A stretch of 64,000 bases of DNA from Rhizobiaceae bacterium (GCA_017643495.1 JAEPNK010000002.1:124001-188000); one strand, 5' to 3'. Positions 46,222 to 55,357 are shown, counted from the stretch's first letter. Notes: generated from the sequence alone by a model not told the origin. Made by a program: numbers and translations.

Positions 46222-47043
46222 ATGAAGCAAGATCTTCCGACATGCCGCTCACTGCCTGCCCTGGCTATCTATTCGGGAAAGGTCATGCATGCCCGCCTGA
46301 AACCCCGGCATCACAGGTTTTCCTACCGGGTGTTTTCGATACTGGTTGATCTGGACAGGCTTGAGGAAGCATCCAAACAAGCCAGGCTGTTTTCGGTGAA
46401 CCGTCCCAACCTGCTGTCATTTCATGAAAGCGACCATGGTCCGAGAGATGGCTCCAGCCTGCGTTCGTACATTGACCGTATTCTGGCCAAAGGCGGGATC
46501 GAGCGGCCGGCACAGGTCTTTCTGTGGTGTAATCCCCGGGTTTTTGGCTACACCTTCAATCCGCTGTCCGTCTATTACTGCATCGATACAACCGGCCAGA
46601 TAACAACGCTCGTTTATCAGGTGCACAACACCTTTGGCGAGGACCACACCTATGTGGCCCGGGTATCGTCCCCCGACACGAATTCAGGCTCCATACGCCA
46701 GACCGCCCTCAAGCATTTTTACGTCTCTCCGTTTCTGGAAATGGGATTGCGATATCACTTCCGCATCAACCCACCGGATGAACAGTTGAAGATCCGGATT
46801 TTGGAAACGGATGATGAAGGCCCGGTACTCTCTGCAAGCTTTTCGGGCCGTTCCATGACGGTTAACTCGTGGAATTTTGCAAAAGAGCTTGCAAAAACAC
46901 TCGGTTTAACGTGGAAAATAATGGCAGGCATTCATTTTGAAGCTTTTTTTCTCTGGTTAAAGGGCGCTAGACTTCACAAACGCCCCGAAGCGCCGGAAAA
47001 AACAAGTTACCCGCCGCAGGAGGAGTTTGTGGCAGGCAAGTAG
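46222..47043 (+). CDS. DUF1365 family protein
   Basis: A 273-residue protein of DUF1365. Family blocks are IYSGKVMHARLKPRHHRFSYR near residue 14, FGYTFNPLSVYYC near residue 108 and HKHFYVSPFLEM-type sequence (here LKHFYVSPFLEMG) near residue 165. The function is not established; it almost always travels with CFA synthase and the flavoprotein above. ATG at 46222 lies 4 bases after the flavoprotein stop. The C-terminal region WKIMAGIHFEAFFLWLKG may associate with the membrane. Confidence 0.88.
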   Translation: MKQDLPTCRSLPALAIYSGKVMHARLKPRHHRFSYRVFSILVDLDRLEEASKQARLFSVNRPNLLSFHESDHGPRDGSSLRSYIDRILAKGGIERPAQVFLWCNPRVFGYTFNPLSVYYCIDTTGQITTLVYQVHNTFGEDHTYVARVSSPDTNSGSIRQTALKHFYVSPFLEMGLRYHFRINPPDEQLKIRILETDDEGPVLSASFSGRSMTVNSWNFAKELAKTLGLTWKIMAGIHFEAFFLWLKGARLHKRPEAPEKTSYPPQEEFVAGK

Positions 47044-47058
47044 ACTGGAGGTCTGGCA

Positions 47059-48339
47059 ATGGAGGCACGCGTTGATCACCTTGAGGGCGCTTCAAGCAGC
47101 CAGGACAATACTTTTGGTAATGCAACAACCGTTACCGACAAAAACTTTCCCGTAACAAAAAGCCGAGTTCCCTTTTTCGCGCGCAGCGTGTTCAAGCTGC
47201 TGCTGCAAATCGAAAAAGGCGAGATCTTCATTCGGCTTCCCGATGATACAGTCCTGCATTTCGATTCCGGTATTCCCGGCAGTTCGGCAAAAATACATCT
47301 GAAAAACTGGGCCACTCCCAGAAACGTTGCGCTTCGTGGCACAATCGGGGTTGCCGAAAGCTACATGAACGAGGACTGGGAAAGCCCTGACGTATCTGAA
47401 TTGCTTGCGTTTTTTCTTGCCAACGCATCCATCTATCAGGACCTTGCCCACCAAAGCCTGATCACGAACGTGATCGAAAGTGTAAGGCACTGGATACACT
47501 CAAACACCCGATCGGGATCAAAACGCAACATTGCAGCTCATTACGATCTGGGAAACGAGTTCTACCGCTTGTGGCTCGACAGGACGATGACCTACTCATC
47601 CGCCCTCTTCAAACCCGGGGTTAATTCGCTTGAAGCTGCACAGAATGCAAAATACCGAAACTTGGCTGAAACCATGGGCGTTACACGCGATAGCCATGTC
47701 CTGGAAATCGGTTCGGGCTGGGGCGGGTTTGCCGAGTTCGTCGCCCGTGAAATCGGCGCGCGGGTAACCGGGCTTACCATCTCGAGGGAACAGCTCAATT
47801 ATGCCAGAAAGCGGATTGCCGATGCCGGTCTTTCTGACCTGGTGAAATTCAAGTTTCAGGATTATCGGGACGAGATCGGCCAATATGACCAGATTGCTTC
47901 CATAGAAATGTTTGAAGCAGTCGGAGAGAAATACTGGAGCACCTATTTCACCAAAATCAGGGACTGCCTGAAACCGGGCGGAACGGCCGGCTTGCAAATC
48001 ATAACCATCAATGATGACGGATATGACATTTACCGCAGAAGGCCTGATTTCATTCAGCGGTACATTTTCCCCGGAGGCATGCTGCCCTCTCCTTCAGCAC
48101 TGTCGGATGTCACCGCCACGGTCGGCCTGAAGCTGGAACAGGAACTTGAATTCGCCCATGATTATGCGCGCACCTTGCGTGAATGGCGTGAACGGTTTCA
48201 AAAGAGCTGGCATGACATCCAGAAACTTGGCTTTGACCAGCGCTTCAAACGCATGTGGGAGTTTTATCTGCATTATTGCGAAGCAGGCTTTGACACCAAG
48301 GGGATAGACGTGCGGCAGATGTTCTACAAACACGGCTGA
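47059..48339 (+). CDS. cfa: Cyclopropane-fatty-acyl-phospholipid synthase family protein
   Basis: A 426-residue SAM-dependent methyltransferase that adds a methylene or methyl group to double bonds of phospholipid acyl chains. The N-terminal lipid-binding domain covers about 40-150. NIAAHYDLGNEFYRLWLD near residue 158 is the family block, and SAM motif I VLEIGSGWGGFAEF is at 214-227. EMFEAVGEKYWSTYF near residue 283 and IQRYIFPGGMLPS near residue 335 are the active-site segments. It starts 15 bases after DUF1365. Whether it makes cyclopropane or methylated/furan acids cannot be read from sequence. Confidence 0.93.
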   Translation: MEARVDHLEGASSSQDNTFGNATTVTDKNFPVTKSRVPFFARSVFKLLLQIEKGEIFIRLPDDTVLHFDSGIPGSSAKIHLKNWATPRNVALRGTIGVAESYMNEDWESPDVSELLAFFLANASIYQDLAHQSLITNVIESVRHWIHSNTRSGSKRNIAAHYDLGNEFYRLWLDRTMTYSSALFKPGVNSLEAAQNAKYRNLAETMGVTRDSHVLEIGSGWGGFAEFVAREIGARVTGLTISREQLNYARKRIADAGLSDLVKFKFQDYRDEIGQYDQIASIEMFEAVGEKYWSTYFTKIRDCLKPGGTAGLQIITINDDGYDIYRRRPDFIQRYIFPGGMLPSPSALSDVTATVGLKLEQELEFAHDYARTLREWRERFQKSWHDIQKLGFDQRFKRMWEFYLHYCEAGFDTKGIDVRQMFYKHG

Positions 48340-48352
48340 ACAGGCACTGACC

Positions 48353-49177
48353 CTACCCGCCCGTTATCTTCCTGACAGCCAGGAAATAGAGCGGATACGC
48401 AAAGTGGTTTACCAATTTGATCAGATAGGTAAACCGTCTGGGAAAGGTGATCTCAAAGCGCTGTCCTTCCAGGCCACGCACCACGCGCTTAGCCGCTTCG
48501 TCCACGTCCATCAGGAAGGGCATCGAAAAATCGTTTTTCTCGGTCAGCGGCGTGTCTATGAAACCGGGCGTGATAACCTGCATTTTGATGTTCATCCTGT
48601 CCAGGTCAAACTTGAGGGTTTCCGCCAGGTTGATCAGCCCCGCTTTCGAAAGCCCGTAAGCGCCGTTCTTGGGCAAACCGCCATAACCTGCAACGGATGC
48701 CACGATTGCAATCTGGCCACGTCCGGCCTGTTTCATGGCATCAATTGAAGGTAAGAGGCCGTTCAGGACCCCGCCCACATTGACATCAAGCGTCTTGTCA
48801 AAATCCTCAAACTTCAAATCATTCGCCCGTTGCGGCACATATGTGCCTGCATTGAGAATCGTAACCGAAAGACTGCCTGCTTCATCCAGAATTTTCCGCA
48901 CAGCCTTGTCGCAGGCCTCACGATCGGTGACATCAAGCGAAAGCGGCACGATTTCACCCCTGCCTGAAACACTGTCGGCCAGCGCTTTCAACTTGTCTGC
49001 AGAACGCGCCGAGGCATAAACTATAAATCCCTTGCTCGCCAGGCTACGGGCCACTGCCTTCCCGATACCCTCACTGGCACCGGTAATCCATACAGCGCCA
49101 TCTTCAGGTTTTGCCGTGTATAAAGCCAAGTCGTCTTCCTTGTTTGTGGAAATAAATTCGCCGAACCTCTCAATCAC
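48353..49177 (-). CDS. Short-chain dehydrogenase/reductase
   Basis: A 274-residue SDR. The NAD(P)-binding TGASEGIGKA lies near residue 34, NAG near residue 110, the catalytic Ser in IVASVAGYGG, and the YxxxK pair in AYGLSKAGL near residue 175. The C-terminus ends with a hydrophobic stretch (YLIKLVNHFAYPLYFLAV) that may contact the membrane. GTG at 49177 was chosen because AAGGA lies six bases upstream; another GTG is five codons earlier. It converges on cfa (13-base gap). SDRs often accompany the cfa-flavoprotein-DUF1365 set, so a role in the same lipid pathway is likely. Confidence 0.88.
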   Translation of the reverse strand: MIERFGEFISTNKEDDLALYTAKPEDGAVWITGASEGIGKAVARSLASKGFIVYASARSADKLKALADSVSGRGEIVPLSLDVTDREACDKAVRKILDEAGSLSVTILNAGTYVPQRANDLKFEDFDKTLDVNVGGVLNGLLPSIDAMKQAGRGQIAIVASVAGYGGLPKNGAYGLSKAGLINLAETLKFDLDRMNIKMQVITPGFIDTPLTEKNDFSMPFLMDVDEAAKRVVRGLEGQRFEITFPRRFTYLIKLVNHFAYPLYFLAVRKITGG

Positions 49178-49289
49178 GGCAATTCCTTGCACATATTAGT
49201 CACTGTGCTGAAACTTCAATACCTTGCCGCATCGAACTCCATTTATTACTGTGTCGCAAACAGTGACCCACCAACGGATATGACCAGCC

Positions 49290-50327
49290 ATGACAATCAG
49301 AACCGGTACGCTTGACGCAATCGGGAACACTCCGCTCATACGCCTGAAAAAAGCCTCTGAAGAAACAGGCTGTGAAATTCTGGGCAAAGCAGAATTCATG
49401 AACCCCGGCCAGTCTGTAAAGGACCGTGCGGGATTGTTCATCATTCAGGATGCCATTGAAAAGGGTTTGCTCGAACCTGGCGGAACAATTGTGGAAGGAA
49501 CTGCCGGCAATACGGGCATAGGCCTTACGGTTGTTGCCAATGCCATGGGGTTTCGCACGGTTATTGTAATCCCTGAAACGCAGGCGCAGGAAAAGAAGGA
49601 TACCTTGCGCCTGATGGGGGCAAAACTCATTGAAGTCCCTGCCGTAGCCTACAAGAACCCCAACAATTACGTAAAGGTGTCCGGTCGACTTGCTGAACAA
49701 CTGGCCGCGACCGAAGAACATGGTGCGATCTGGGCAAACCAGTTTGACAACACTGCCAATCGCGACGGCCATATTGAGACTACAGCGCAGGAAATCTGGC
49801 AACAGACCGGTGGCAAGGTGGACGGGTTTGTTTCTGCAGTCGGAACCGGTGGCACTCTGGCTGGCGTTGCAGCAGGACTGCGCGAACACAGCAAGGACGT
49901 CAAGATTGCCATAGCAGACCCGATGGGTGCAGCACTCTATGAATACTACAAGAATGGAGAACTGAAGGCCGAAGGAAGCTCCATTTCGGAAGGTATTGGT
50001 CAGGGAAGGATCACGGCCAACCTCGAGGGCTTTACACCAGACATGGCCTATCAGGTTCCCGACAGCGAGGCGATACCTGTTGCGTTTGACTTGCTGGAAC
50101 ACGAAGGCCTGTGCATGGGTGGCTCAACCGGTGTTAACGTTGCCGGGGCCATGCGTCTTGCCAGGGAAATGGGTCCGGGACACACGATCGTAACGATCCT
50201 GTGTGATTTCGGCAGCCGTTACCAGTCGAAAATGTTCAATCCTGCCTTCCTGCGATCCAAGGATTTGCCGGTACCTGCATGGCTCGATGACAAAACAGAG
50301 ATTCGCATTCCCTACGAACAGGCATGA
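49290..50327 (+). CDS. cysK: Cysteine synthase A-type PLP enzyme
   Basis: A 345-residue fold-type II PLP enzyme that makes cysteine from O-acetylserine and sulfide. The PLP lysine is in GQSVKDRAG near residue 45, the substrate loop is EGTAGNTGIG near residue 69, and the phosphate-binding loop GTGGTLAG near residue 190. The substrate loop reads TAGNTG rather than the classical TSGNTG, as in the longer rhizobial cysteine synthases. Its stop overlaps the alaX start (ATGA). Confidence 0.93.
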   Translation: MTIRTGTLDAIGNTPLIRLKKASEETGCEILGKAEFMNPGQSVKDRAGLFIIQDAIEKGLLEPGGTIVEGTAGNTGIGLTVVANAMGFRTVIVIPETQAQEKKDTLRLMGAKLIEVPAVAYKNPNNYVKVSGRLAEQLAATEEHGAIWANQFDNTANRDGHIETTAQEIWQQTGGKVDGFVSAVGTGGTLAGVAAGLREHSKDVKIAIADPMGAALYEYYKNGELKAEGSSISEGIGQGRITANLEGFTPDMAYQVPDSEAIPVAFDLLEHEGLCMGGSTGVNVAGAMRLAREMGPGHTIVTILCDFGSRYQSKMFNPAFLRSKDLPVPAWLDDKTEIRIPYEQA

Positions 50328-51064
50328 CCGAAACCACACACCCGGCTTTTTCTGATGACGCATACCTGACAGCCTGCGAAGGAACGGTCAGGGCTGTAAC
50401 CGACCGTGGTGGCATCATACTCGACAAGACCAATTTCTACGCGACAAGTGGTGGTCAACCGGGCGATTCCGGTTATCTGGAACTAGGCGACGGATCGAGG
50501 ATTGAAATAGCAACCACGGTCTATGGTGAAAGCAAACAGCAAATTGTTCTGGTCCCAACCGAGGGGCAAACACTGCCCCCGGTCGGTCATGTTGTTGTCG
50601 GCCACATCGATTGGGTACGCCGCTACCAGTTGATGAAGATGCACACCGCCTGTCACCTGCTGAGTGTCGTGTGCCCCTTTCCCATCACCGGAGCTGCTGT
50701 CAATGTAAATGACAGCCGGGTCGATTTCGACATGGGCAGCGCCACTGTTGCGAAAGAGGATATCAGCGCAAAACTGATGGAACTTGTCGAAGCAAACCAT
50801 CCTGTTTTCACCCGCTGGATCACCGAACAGGAACTGGATGCAAACCCTGAAATCGTGCGATCGAAAAACGTTCGCCCTCCCCGCGGCCTGGGCAATATCC
50901 GGTTGGTCTGCATAGGCGGGAACGCCTCGATAGACAGCCAGCCATGCGGTGGAACGCATGTAACGGAAACAGCTGAAATCGGCGAAATCCACATTGGCAA
51001 GATTGAAAAGAAGGGGCGTGAAAACCGCCGTTTCCGGATTCGTTTCGGGCCATTGCCTGCCTGA
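50324..51064 (+). CDS. alaX: Alanyl-tRNA editing protein AlaX
   Basis: A 246-residue stand-alone editing protein related to the editing and C-terminal domains of AlaRS, which hydrolyses Ser- or Gly-tRNA-Ala. The zinc site is complete: HTACH near residue 107 and CGGTH near residue 207. The N-terminal beta domain includes TNFYATSGGQPGDSG near residue 36, typical of the medium AlaX type. It is translationally coupled to cysK by ATGA, linking amino-acid supply with tRNA proofreading. Confidence 0.92.
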   Translation: MTETTHPAFSDDAYLTACEGTVRAVTDRGGIILDKTNFYATSGGQPGDSGYLELGDGSRIEIATTVYGESKQQIVLVPTEGQTLPPVGHVVVGHIDWVRRYQLMKMHTACHLLSVVCPFPITGAAVNVNDSRVDFDMGSATVAKEDISAKLMELVEANHPVFTRWITEQELDANPEIVRSKNVRPPRGLGNIRLVCIGGNASIDSQPCGGTHVTETAEIGEIHIGKIEKKGRENRRFRIRFGPLPA

Positions 51065-51184
51065 TCCTATCCGGCTGACAGTTGCAGATTTTCCTGCGCA
51101 ACGGTAAAACCGTTGTTGTATATGAGCTTTTCAGGTTCAAAATGAACCGGTACGAATCGCAAAAACTGGTTGTCACAAAATCCG

Positions 51185-52027
51185 ATGAGTAACAGCAACA
51201 TCATTTCGCAAATGGATGCGGTAAAACTGGTTGGAGACGAGAATGTCTCTTTCGTGGATGGCTCGTGGTACCTGCCTGCGCATAACCGTAATGGCGCCGA
51301 AGAGTTTCTCGCAATGCGCATACCCGGTGCAGTATATTTTGACATTGACGCTGTTGCGGACCCGGAAACAGATCTTCCCCACATGTTGCCGTCCCCTGAA
51401 CAGTTTGCACAGGCTGCCAGCGTTCTGGGCCTGAGCAATGACCGCAAGATAATTGTCTATGATGGCCCCGGCCTGTTCTCTGCTCCACGCGTGTGGTGGA
51501 CATTGCGAATTATGGGTGCCCGGGATGTCTCTGTTCTGGAAGGCGGGTTTGACACCTGGAAAGCCAACACGCTTCCGGTTGAAACAGGCAACCCCAATCC
51601 GGCTATGGCACGCAGGTTTGTAACCGATTTTGAGCCTGAACGCGTAGCCGGAATGCAGCTGGTTGAGCGCAATATTTCAGATGCCGAAGCCGTTGTAATT
51701 GATGCGCGGCCATTGGCGAGATTTGAAGGCCGCGATCCGGAACCAAGGCCCGGCCTGCGCTCCGGGCATATCCCCGGCTCGAAAGCCCTGCCCTTCACCA
51801 TGCTTCTTTCCGAGGGAAAACTGAAAAATCCCGCCCAACTCGACGAGGTTTTCAACAATCTTGGCATTTCCCGGGACACTGCCGTGATAACCACATGCGG
51901 TTCCGGTGTGAGTGCGGCAATCCTCACGCTCGCGCTGGAGGAAACCGGCAGGACCAATCACCGGCTTTATGATGGTTCATGGGCAGAATGGGGACGTCCG
52001 GACGGACCGGATGTCGAGACGTCATGA
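51185..52027 (+). CDS. sseA: 3-mercaptopyruvate sulfurtransferase (tandem rhodanese)
   Basis: A 280-residue two-domain rhodanese. The N-terminal domain contains FVDGSWYLP and IPGAVYFDID. The catalytic loop of the C-terminal domain is TTCGSGVSAA near residue 238; the CGSGV form indicates 3-mercaptopyruvate rather than thiosulfate as sulfur donor. ATG at 51185 was preferred over an in-frame TTG at 51170. No clear ribosome site was seen. Its stop overlaps the start of the GNAT gene (ATGA). Located in a cysteine/sulfur gene group. Confidence 0.92.
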   Translation: MSNSNIISQMDAVKLVGDENVSFVDGSWYLPAHNRNGAEEFLAMRIPGAVYFDIDAVADPETDLPHMLPSPEQFAQAASVLGLSNDRKIIVYDGPGLFSAPRVWWTLRIMGARDVSVLEGGFDTWKANTLPVETGNPNPAMARRFVTDFEPERVAGMQLVERNISDAEAVVIDARPLARFEGRDPEPRPGLRSGHIPGSKALPFTMLLSEGKLKNPAQLDEVFNNLGISRDTAVITTCGSGVSAAILTLALEETGRTNHRLYDGSWAEWGRPDGPDVETS

Positions 52028-52596
52028 ACGATGAACGTGACGACAGCGCTCCCATTACTTGTGCAAACACCAATGTGAAACGCAAGCTCTCAGCACACGT
52101 CACCCATCTTGAAATGTCTCATGCCCCGACCCGCGTTTATCCGGTGCCGACCAGACCGGTCACCGCATTGATGGCGGCACGCAACATTCCACCGGAATTT
52201 TACAGCTTCCTGTACGAACTCGTTGGCAAACCCTGCCATTGGTATGACCGCCGAAACATGGATTCCGATGAACTGTATAACCTGATAAACGATCCGTGCT
52301 GCGAAATTGGTGTGCTGTATGCAGATGGCTGCCCTGCCGGGTTTTATGAACTCGACACCGAACACCTTCCCGGAAAAGTTGAAATACGGTATTTCGGTCT
52401 GGCAGAGGACTATCAGGGGATGGGGTTGGGAAAATGGTTTCTGGCTACCACGATCAAGGCTGCCTGGGCTCACAAGCCGGAAAAGGTTTCAATTGAAACC
52501 AATACACTGGACCATCCGGCAGCACTTCAGCTTTACCAGCGCATGGGCTTTTCGCCGATTGCTGTTTCGGATGTGGAAATAGAACCCTGGGATTGA
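52024..52596 (+). CDS. GNAT-family N-acetyltransferase
   Basis: A 190-residue acetyl-CoA-dependent acyltransferase. The acetyl-CoA loop EDYQGMGLGKW lies near residue 123 and the C-terminal LYQRMGFSPI block near residue 173. About 45 residues precede the fold. The substrate is unknown; the surroundings (cysteine and alanine metabolism) suggest an amino acid or a small amine. The ATG overlaps the sseA stop. A strong intrinsic terminator begins inside the last codons. Confidence 0.88.
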   Translation: MNDERDDSAPITCANTNVKRKLSAHVTHLEMSHAPTRVYPVPTRPVTALMAARNIPPEFYSFLYELVGKPCHWYDRRNMDSDELYNLINDPCCEIGVLYADGCPAGFYELDTEHLPGKVEIRYFGLAEDYQGMGLGKWFLATTIKAAWAHKPEKVSIETNTLDHPAALQLYQRMGFSPIAVSDVEIEPWD

Positions 52597-52620
52597 TGGC
52601 CAGTCCCAGGGTCTTTTTTT
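52584..52620 (+). terminator. Intrinsic terminator closing the cysK-alaX-sseA-GNAT unit
   Basis: Perfect 9-bp stem (arms 52584-52592 and 52604-52612, 11-base loop) followed by C and seven T (52614-52620). The left arm overlaps the end of the GNAT coding sequence. It points on the plus strand and sits directly before the convergent ald stop codon. Confidence 0.92.
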
Positions 52621-52623
52621 CAA

Positions 52624-53742
52624 TCAGGCGACTTTCAGCACTTCTTCAGCCGCATTCATTTCGAGATTCAGCGCCTCGGCAACGGCTGCATTGGTAATGC
52701 GTCCTTTGTGAACATTCAGTCCGTTTCGCAAATGCGGATCGGAGGCAATTGCCGTTGTTCCTGACGCAGCCAACGCAAGTCCGAATGGCAGCGTGGCATT
52801 GTTCAGCGCATAGGATGATGTGAGCGGAACAGCACCAGGCATGTTCGCGACACAGTAATGAACCACACCGTCAATCTCGTAAGTTGGATCAGCATGGGTT
52901 GTGGCTTTGGATGTTTCAAAACAACCGCCCTGGTCAATTGCAACATCACACAGAACCGATCCGGGCTTCATGCGGGGAAGCATGTCGCGGGTTACAAGCT
53001 TGGGCGCAGCGGCTCCGGGAATAAGGACCGCACCGATTACCGCATCGGCAGCGAGTACGGCTTCTTCAAGGGCTTCCCCTGTTGAATAGGCGGTTTTTAC
53101 GGATGCACCGAAAATGTCATCAAGCTCACGCAGACGTGGAAGCGAACGGTCGAGGATTGTGACTTCTGCGCCCAGCCCGACAGCCATTTTCGCTGCATGG
53201 GTGCCAACAACACCACCACCAATAATGACAACCTTGGCAGGCAGAACTCCGGGCACACCGCCCATGAGAATGCCGCGTCCGCCGTTCGGCTTTTGTAGCG
53301 CTGTCGCTGCACACTGGATTGAAAGCCGTCCTGCAACTTCACTCATCGGTGCAAGCAGCGGCAGTCCGCCATGATTGTCGGTAACCGTTTCATACGCAAC
53401 AGCAGTACAGCCGCTTTCAAGCAAACCCTTGGTTTGGTCTGGATCCGGAGCCAGATGCAGATAGGTATAAAGGATCTGGTCTTCCCGCAATTGTACCCAC
53501 TCGGTAGGTTGAGGCTCCTTGACCTTTACAATCATCTCCGCGGTTTCGAAAACTTCTGACGCAGTTGCAAGAACCTTTGCACCAGCCGCTTCATAAGCAG
53601 CATCATCGGCACCGATGCCGGAGCCGGCCATGGTTTCAACGAACACCTCGTGTCCGCGCGATACATATTCGCGTGCAGCCCCTGGTGTCAGGCCAACACG
53701 AAACTCGTTGTTCTTGATTTCCTTAGGGACGCCAACGCGCAT
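52624..53742 (-). CDS. ald: Alanine dehydrogenase
   Basis: A 372-residue NAD-dependent enzyme interconverting L-alanine with pyruvate and ammonia. It begins [20 protein letters not shown], the family start. [18 protein letters not shown] near residue 42, YTYLHLAPD with the active-site His near residue 92, and the nucleotide-binding [13 protein letters not shown] near residue 172 follow. ATG at 53742 has GGAAA five bases upstream and is preferred over a GTG four codons earlier. A divergent Lrp-type regulator gene starts 147 bases away, the common local-regulator arrangement for ald. Confidence 0.96.
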   Translation of the reverse strand: MRVGVPKEIKNNEFRVGLTPGAAREYVSRGHEVFVETMAGSGIGADDAAYEAAGAKVLATASEVFETAEMIVKVKEPQPTEWVQLREDQILYTYLHLAPDPDQTKGLLESGCTAVAYETVTDNHGGLPLLAPMSEVAGRLSIQCAATALQKPNGGRGILMGGVPGVLPAKVVIIGGGVVGTHAAKMAVGLGAEVTILDRSLPRLRELDDIFGASVKTAYSTGEALEEAVLAADAVIGAVLIPGAAAPKLVTRDMLPRMKPGSVLCDVAIDQGGCFETSKATTHADPTYEIDGVVHYCVANMPGAVPLTSSYALNNATLPFGLALAASGTTAIASDPHLRNGLNVHKGRITNAAVAEALNLEMNAAEEVLKVA

Positions 53743-53854
53743 GCACTTTTCCACTTCATGAACAGGAATTACAATGGTTTGAACCTACTCCTTTTTTGGC
53801 GAAATGTCCGTGCAAAGATATTCTTGTGAAATCCCCGTTTCCGTGGAATATTGC

Positions 53855-53865
53855 ATGAAATTCAT
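53855..53865. promoter_or_regulatory. Candidate Lrp-type operator in the ald/lrp gap
   Basis: Perfect palindrome ATGAA-A-TTCAT in an AT-rich stretch between divergent ald and the Lrp-type gene, 24 bases before the regulator start. Position and symmetry suit autoregulation and control of ald. Confidence 0.4.
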
Positions 53866-53889
53866 ATTTTATCGGCATTTATTCGAACA

Positions 53890-54366
53890 ATGAAACTTGA
53901 TTCTATTGATATCGCCATTTTGAAAGAAGTGCAGCACAATGCGCGCATAACCAATGTCGAGCTCGCGTCCAAGGTGGGGCTGTCGCCTTCTGCCTGCTCC
54001 CGCCGGTTTGAGCAACTTGAAGCCAGCGGCGTACTCTCGGGGTATCAGGCGGTAATTTCCGATGAGGCTCTCGGGCAGAATGTAACCGCCATCGTCCACA
54101 TAACACTGGACCGGCAGTCCGGTGTCGGAATGGAAAGCTTCGAGAAGGCAGTAGCAGACTGCCCCTACGTGAATGCCTGTTTCCTGATGTCGGGAGAATA
54201 CGACTACATTGTTCGTGTCAGCGCACGCGACATGAACCATTTCCAGTACATTCACAAGGAATGGCTCTCCAACTTGCCCGGCGTATCAAGAATTGTATCA
54301 AGTTTTGCCATGCGGACCGTCGTGAACCGTGCAAATATTGATGTGGCAAGCCTTTCGGCTGGCTGA
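53890..54366 (+). CDS. Lrp/AsnC-family transcriptional regulator
   Basis: A 158-residue regulator. The N-terminal helix-turn-helix covers about 4-55 (ILKEVQHNARITNVELASKVGLS with recognition helix SPSACSRRFEQLE). The RAM/AsnC effector domain covers about 65-145, with the Gly-Glu-Tyr-Asp-Tyr core in MSGEYDYIVRV. Position next to ald suggests it responds to alanine or another amino acid and controls ald. ATG at 53890 was chosen because it gives the standard N-terminus (MKLDSIDIAIL). Confidence 0.93.
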   Translation: MKLDSIDIAILKEVQHNARITNVELASKVGLSPSACSRRFEQLEASGVLSGYQAVISDEALGQNVTAIVHITLDRQSGVGMESFEKAVADCPYVNACFLMSGEYDYIVRVSARDMNHFQYIHKEWLSNLPGVSRIVSSFAMRTVVNRANIDVASLSAG

Positions 54367-54390
54367 CAGGTTTAACGGGAGAACCGCTCG

Positions 54391-55356
54391 ATGAAGAAAC
54401 TGGCAGCATATGCTCTGGCGCTCCTGGCAGTGGGCTCAATCATTTTCTTTTCAGGACCAAGACCCGTCATGGATGACCGTATCAGTTTCGAAGCTTCGGA
54501 TATTGGCGATAACCCGGACAGCTATCTCAAGAAGCGGGAAACAGCCATCTCCGGTTTGCGAACAGGCACCGAGAAGGAAATCGTCTGGCTTGATCCTGAA
54601 AACCGTACAGCAACCGATCTGGCGATTGTCTATGTTCACGGGTTTTCCGCAACCAAGCATGAAATCCGTCCGGTCCCGGACAATGTTGCTGCCGCACTGG
54701 GGGGAAACCTTTATTACATTCGGCTTGCGGGACACGGTCAGTCCGGCGAAGCAATGGCCAGGGTCACAACCGCCGACTGGGTCAATGACTATGCGGAAGC
54801 AATGGAAATCGGTCGTCGTATCGGCAAGCGAACGCTGGTGATCTCCACATCAACCGGAAGTACCCTTGCCGCATGGGCCGCAGACAAACCGGAATATTCC
54901 GAAAACCTGGCCGGCATCGTAATGTTGTCGCCGAATTTTGAGCTGCAGGCCATTTCAACCAGTCTCGCGAACATTCCCTGGGCAGAAACCATCCTGCCCG
55001 CAATTGCCGGACACGAACGGTCCTGGGAACCGGTGAACGAAGATCACGGAAAATGGTGGACCAGCCGGTACCCTACCAGCGCCCTGTTTCCCATGGTTGC
55101 GCTGATGCGCGACTTCAAGCGTATCGACACATCTTCAATTGAAACGCCTGCGCTCTTCATTTACTCGCCGGACGACAAGGTCATCGTTCCCGGTGAAGTG
55201 GAAAAAGTGGCTGCTGCCTGGGGAGGCCCTTCAAAAATTGTCAGGATGACAACTGAAACCGACCCGTATCATCATGTCATTGCCGGTGACATCCTCAGCC
55301 CGGCAAACACCGGACCTGTAACACAGATGATTGTGCAATGGGCGCAAGGGTTGTGA
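54391..55356 (+). CDS. Alpha/beta hydrolase with N-terminal membrane anchor or signal
   Basis: A 321-residue alpha/beta hydrolase. Residues about 4-22 form a hydrophobic signal or anchor segment, so the enzyme is probably periplasmic or membrane-bound. The oxyanion block is VYVHGFSATKHE near residue 79. The nucleophile elbow reads STSTGST near residue 153 (S-x-S-x-G instead of G-x-S-x-G). The acid is in SPDDKV near residue 271 and the His in DPYHHVIAG near residue 296. The substrate is unknown. It follows the Lrp-type gene by 24 bases and ends one base before the convergent MFS gene. Confidence 0.85.
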   Translation: MKKLAAYALALLAVGSIIFFSGPRPVMDDRISFEASDIGDNPDSYLKKRETAISGLRTGTEKEIVWLDPENRTATDLAIVYVHGFSATKHEIRPVPDNVAAALGGNLYYIRLAGHGQSGEAMARVTTADWVNDYAEAMEIGRRIGKRTLVISTSTGSTLAAWAADKPEYSENLAGIVMLSPNFELQAISTSLANIPWAETILPAIAGHERSWEPVNEDHGKWWTSRYPTSALFPMVALMRDFKRIDTSSIETPALFIYSPDDKVIVPGEVEKVAAAWGGPSKIVRMTTETDPYHHVIAGDILSPANTGPVTQMIVQWAQGL

Positions 55357-55357
55357 C

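Noticed and set aside
49200-50102. 300-codon minus-strand frame opposite cysK
   Set aside because: Shadow of the cysK coding sequence, with no motifs.
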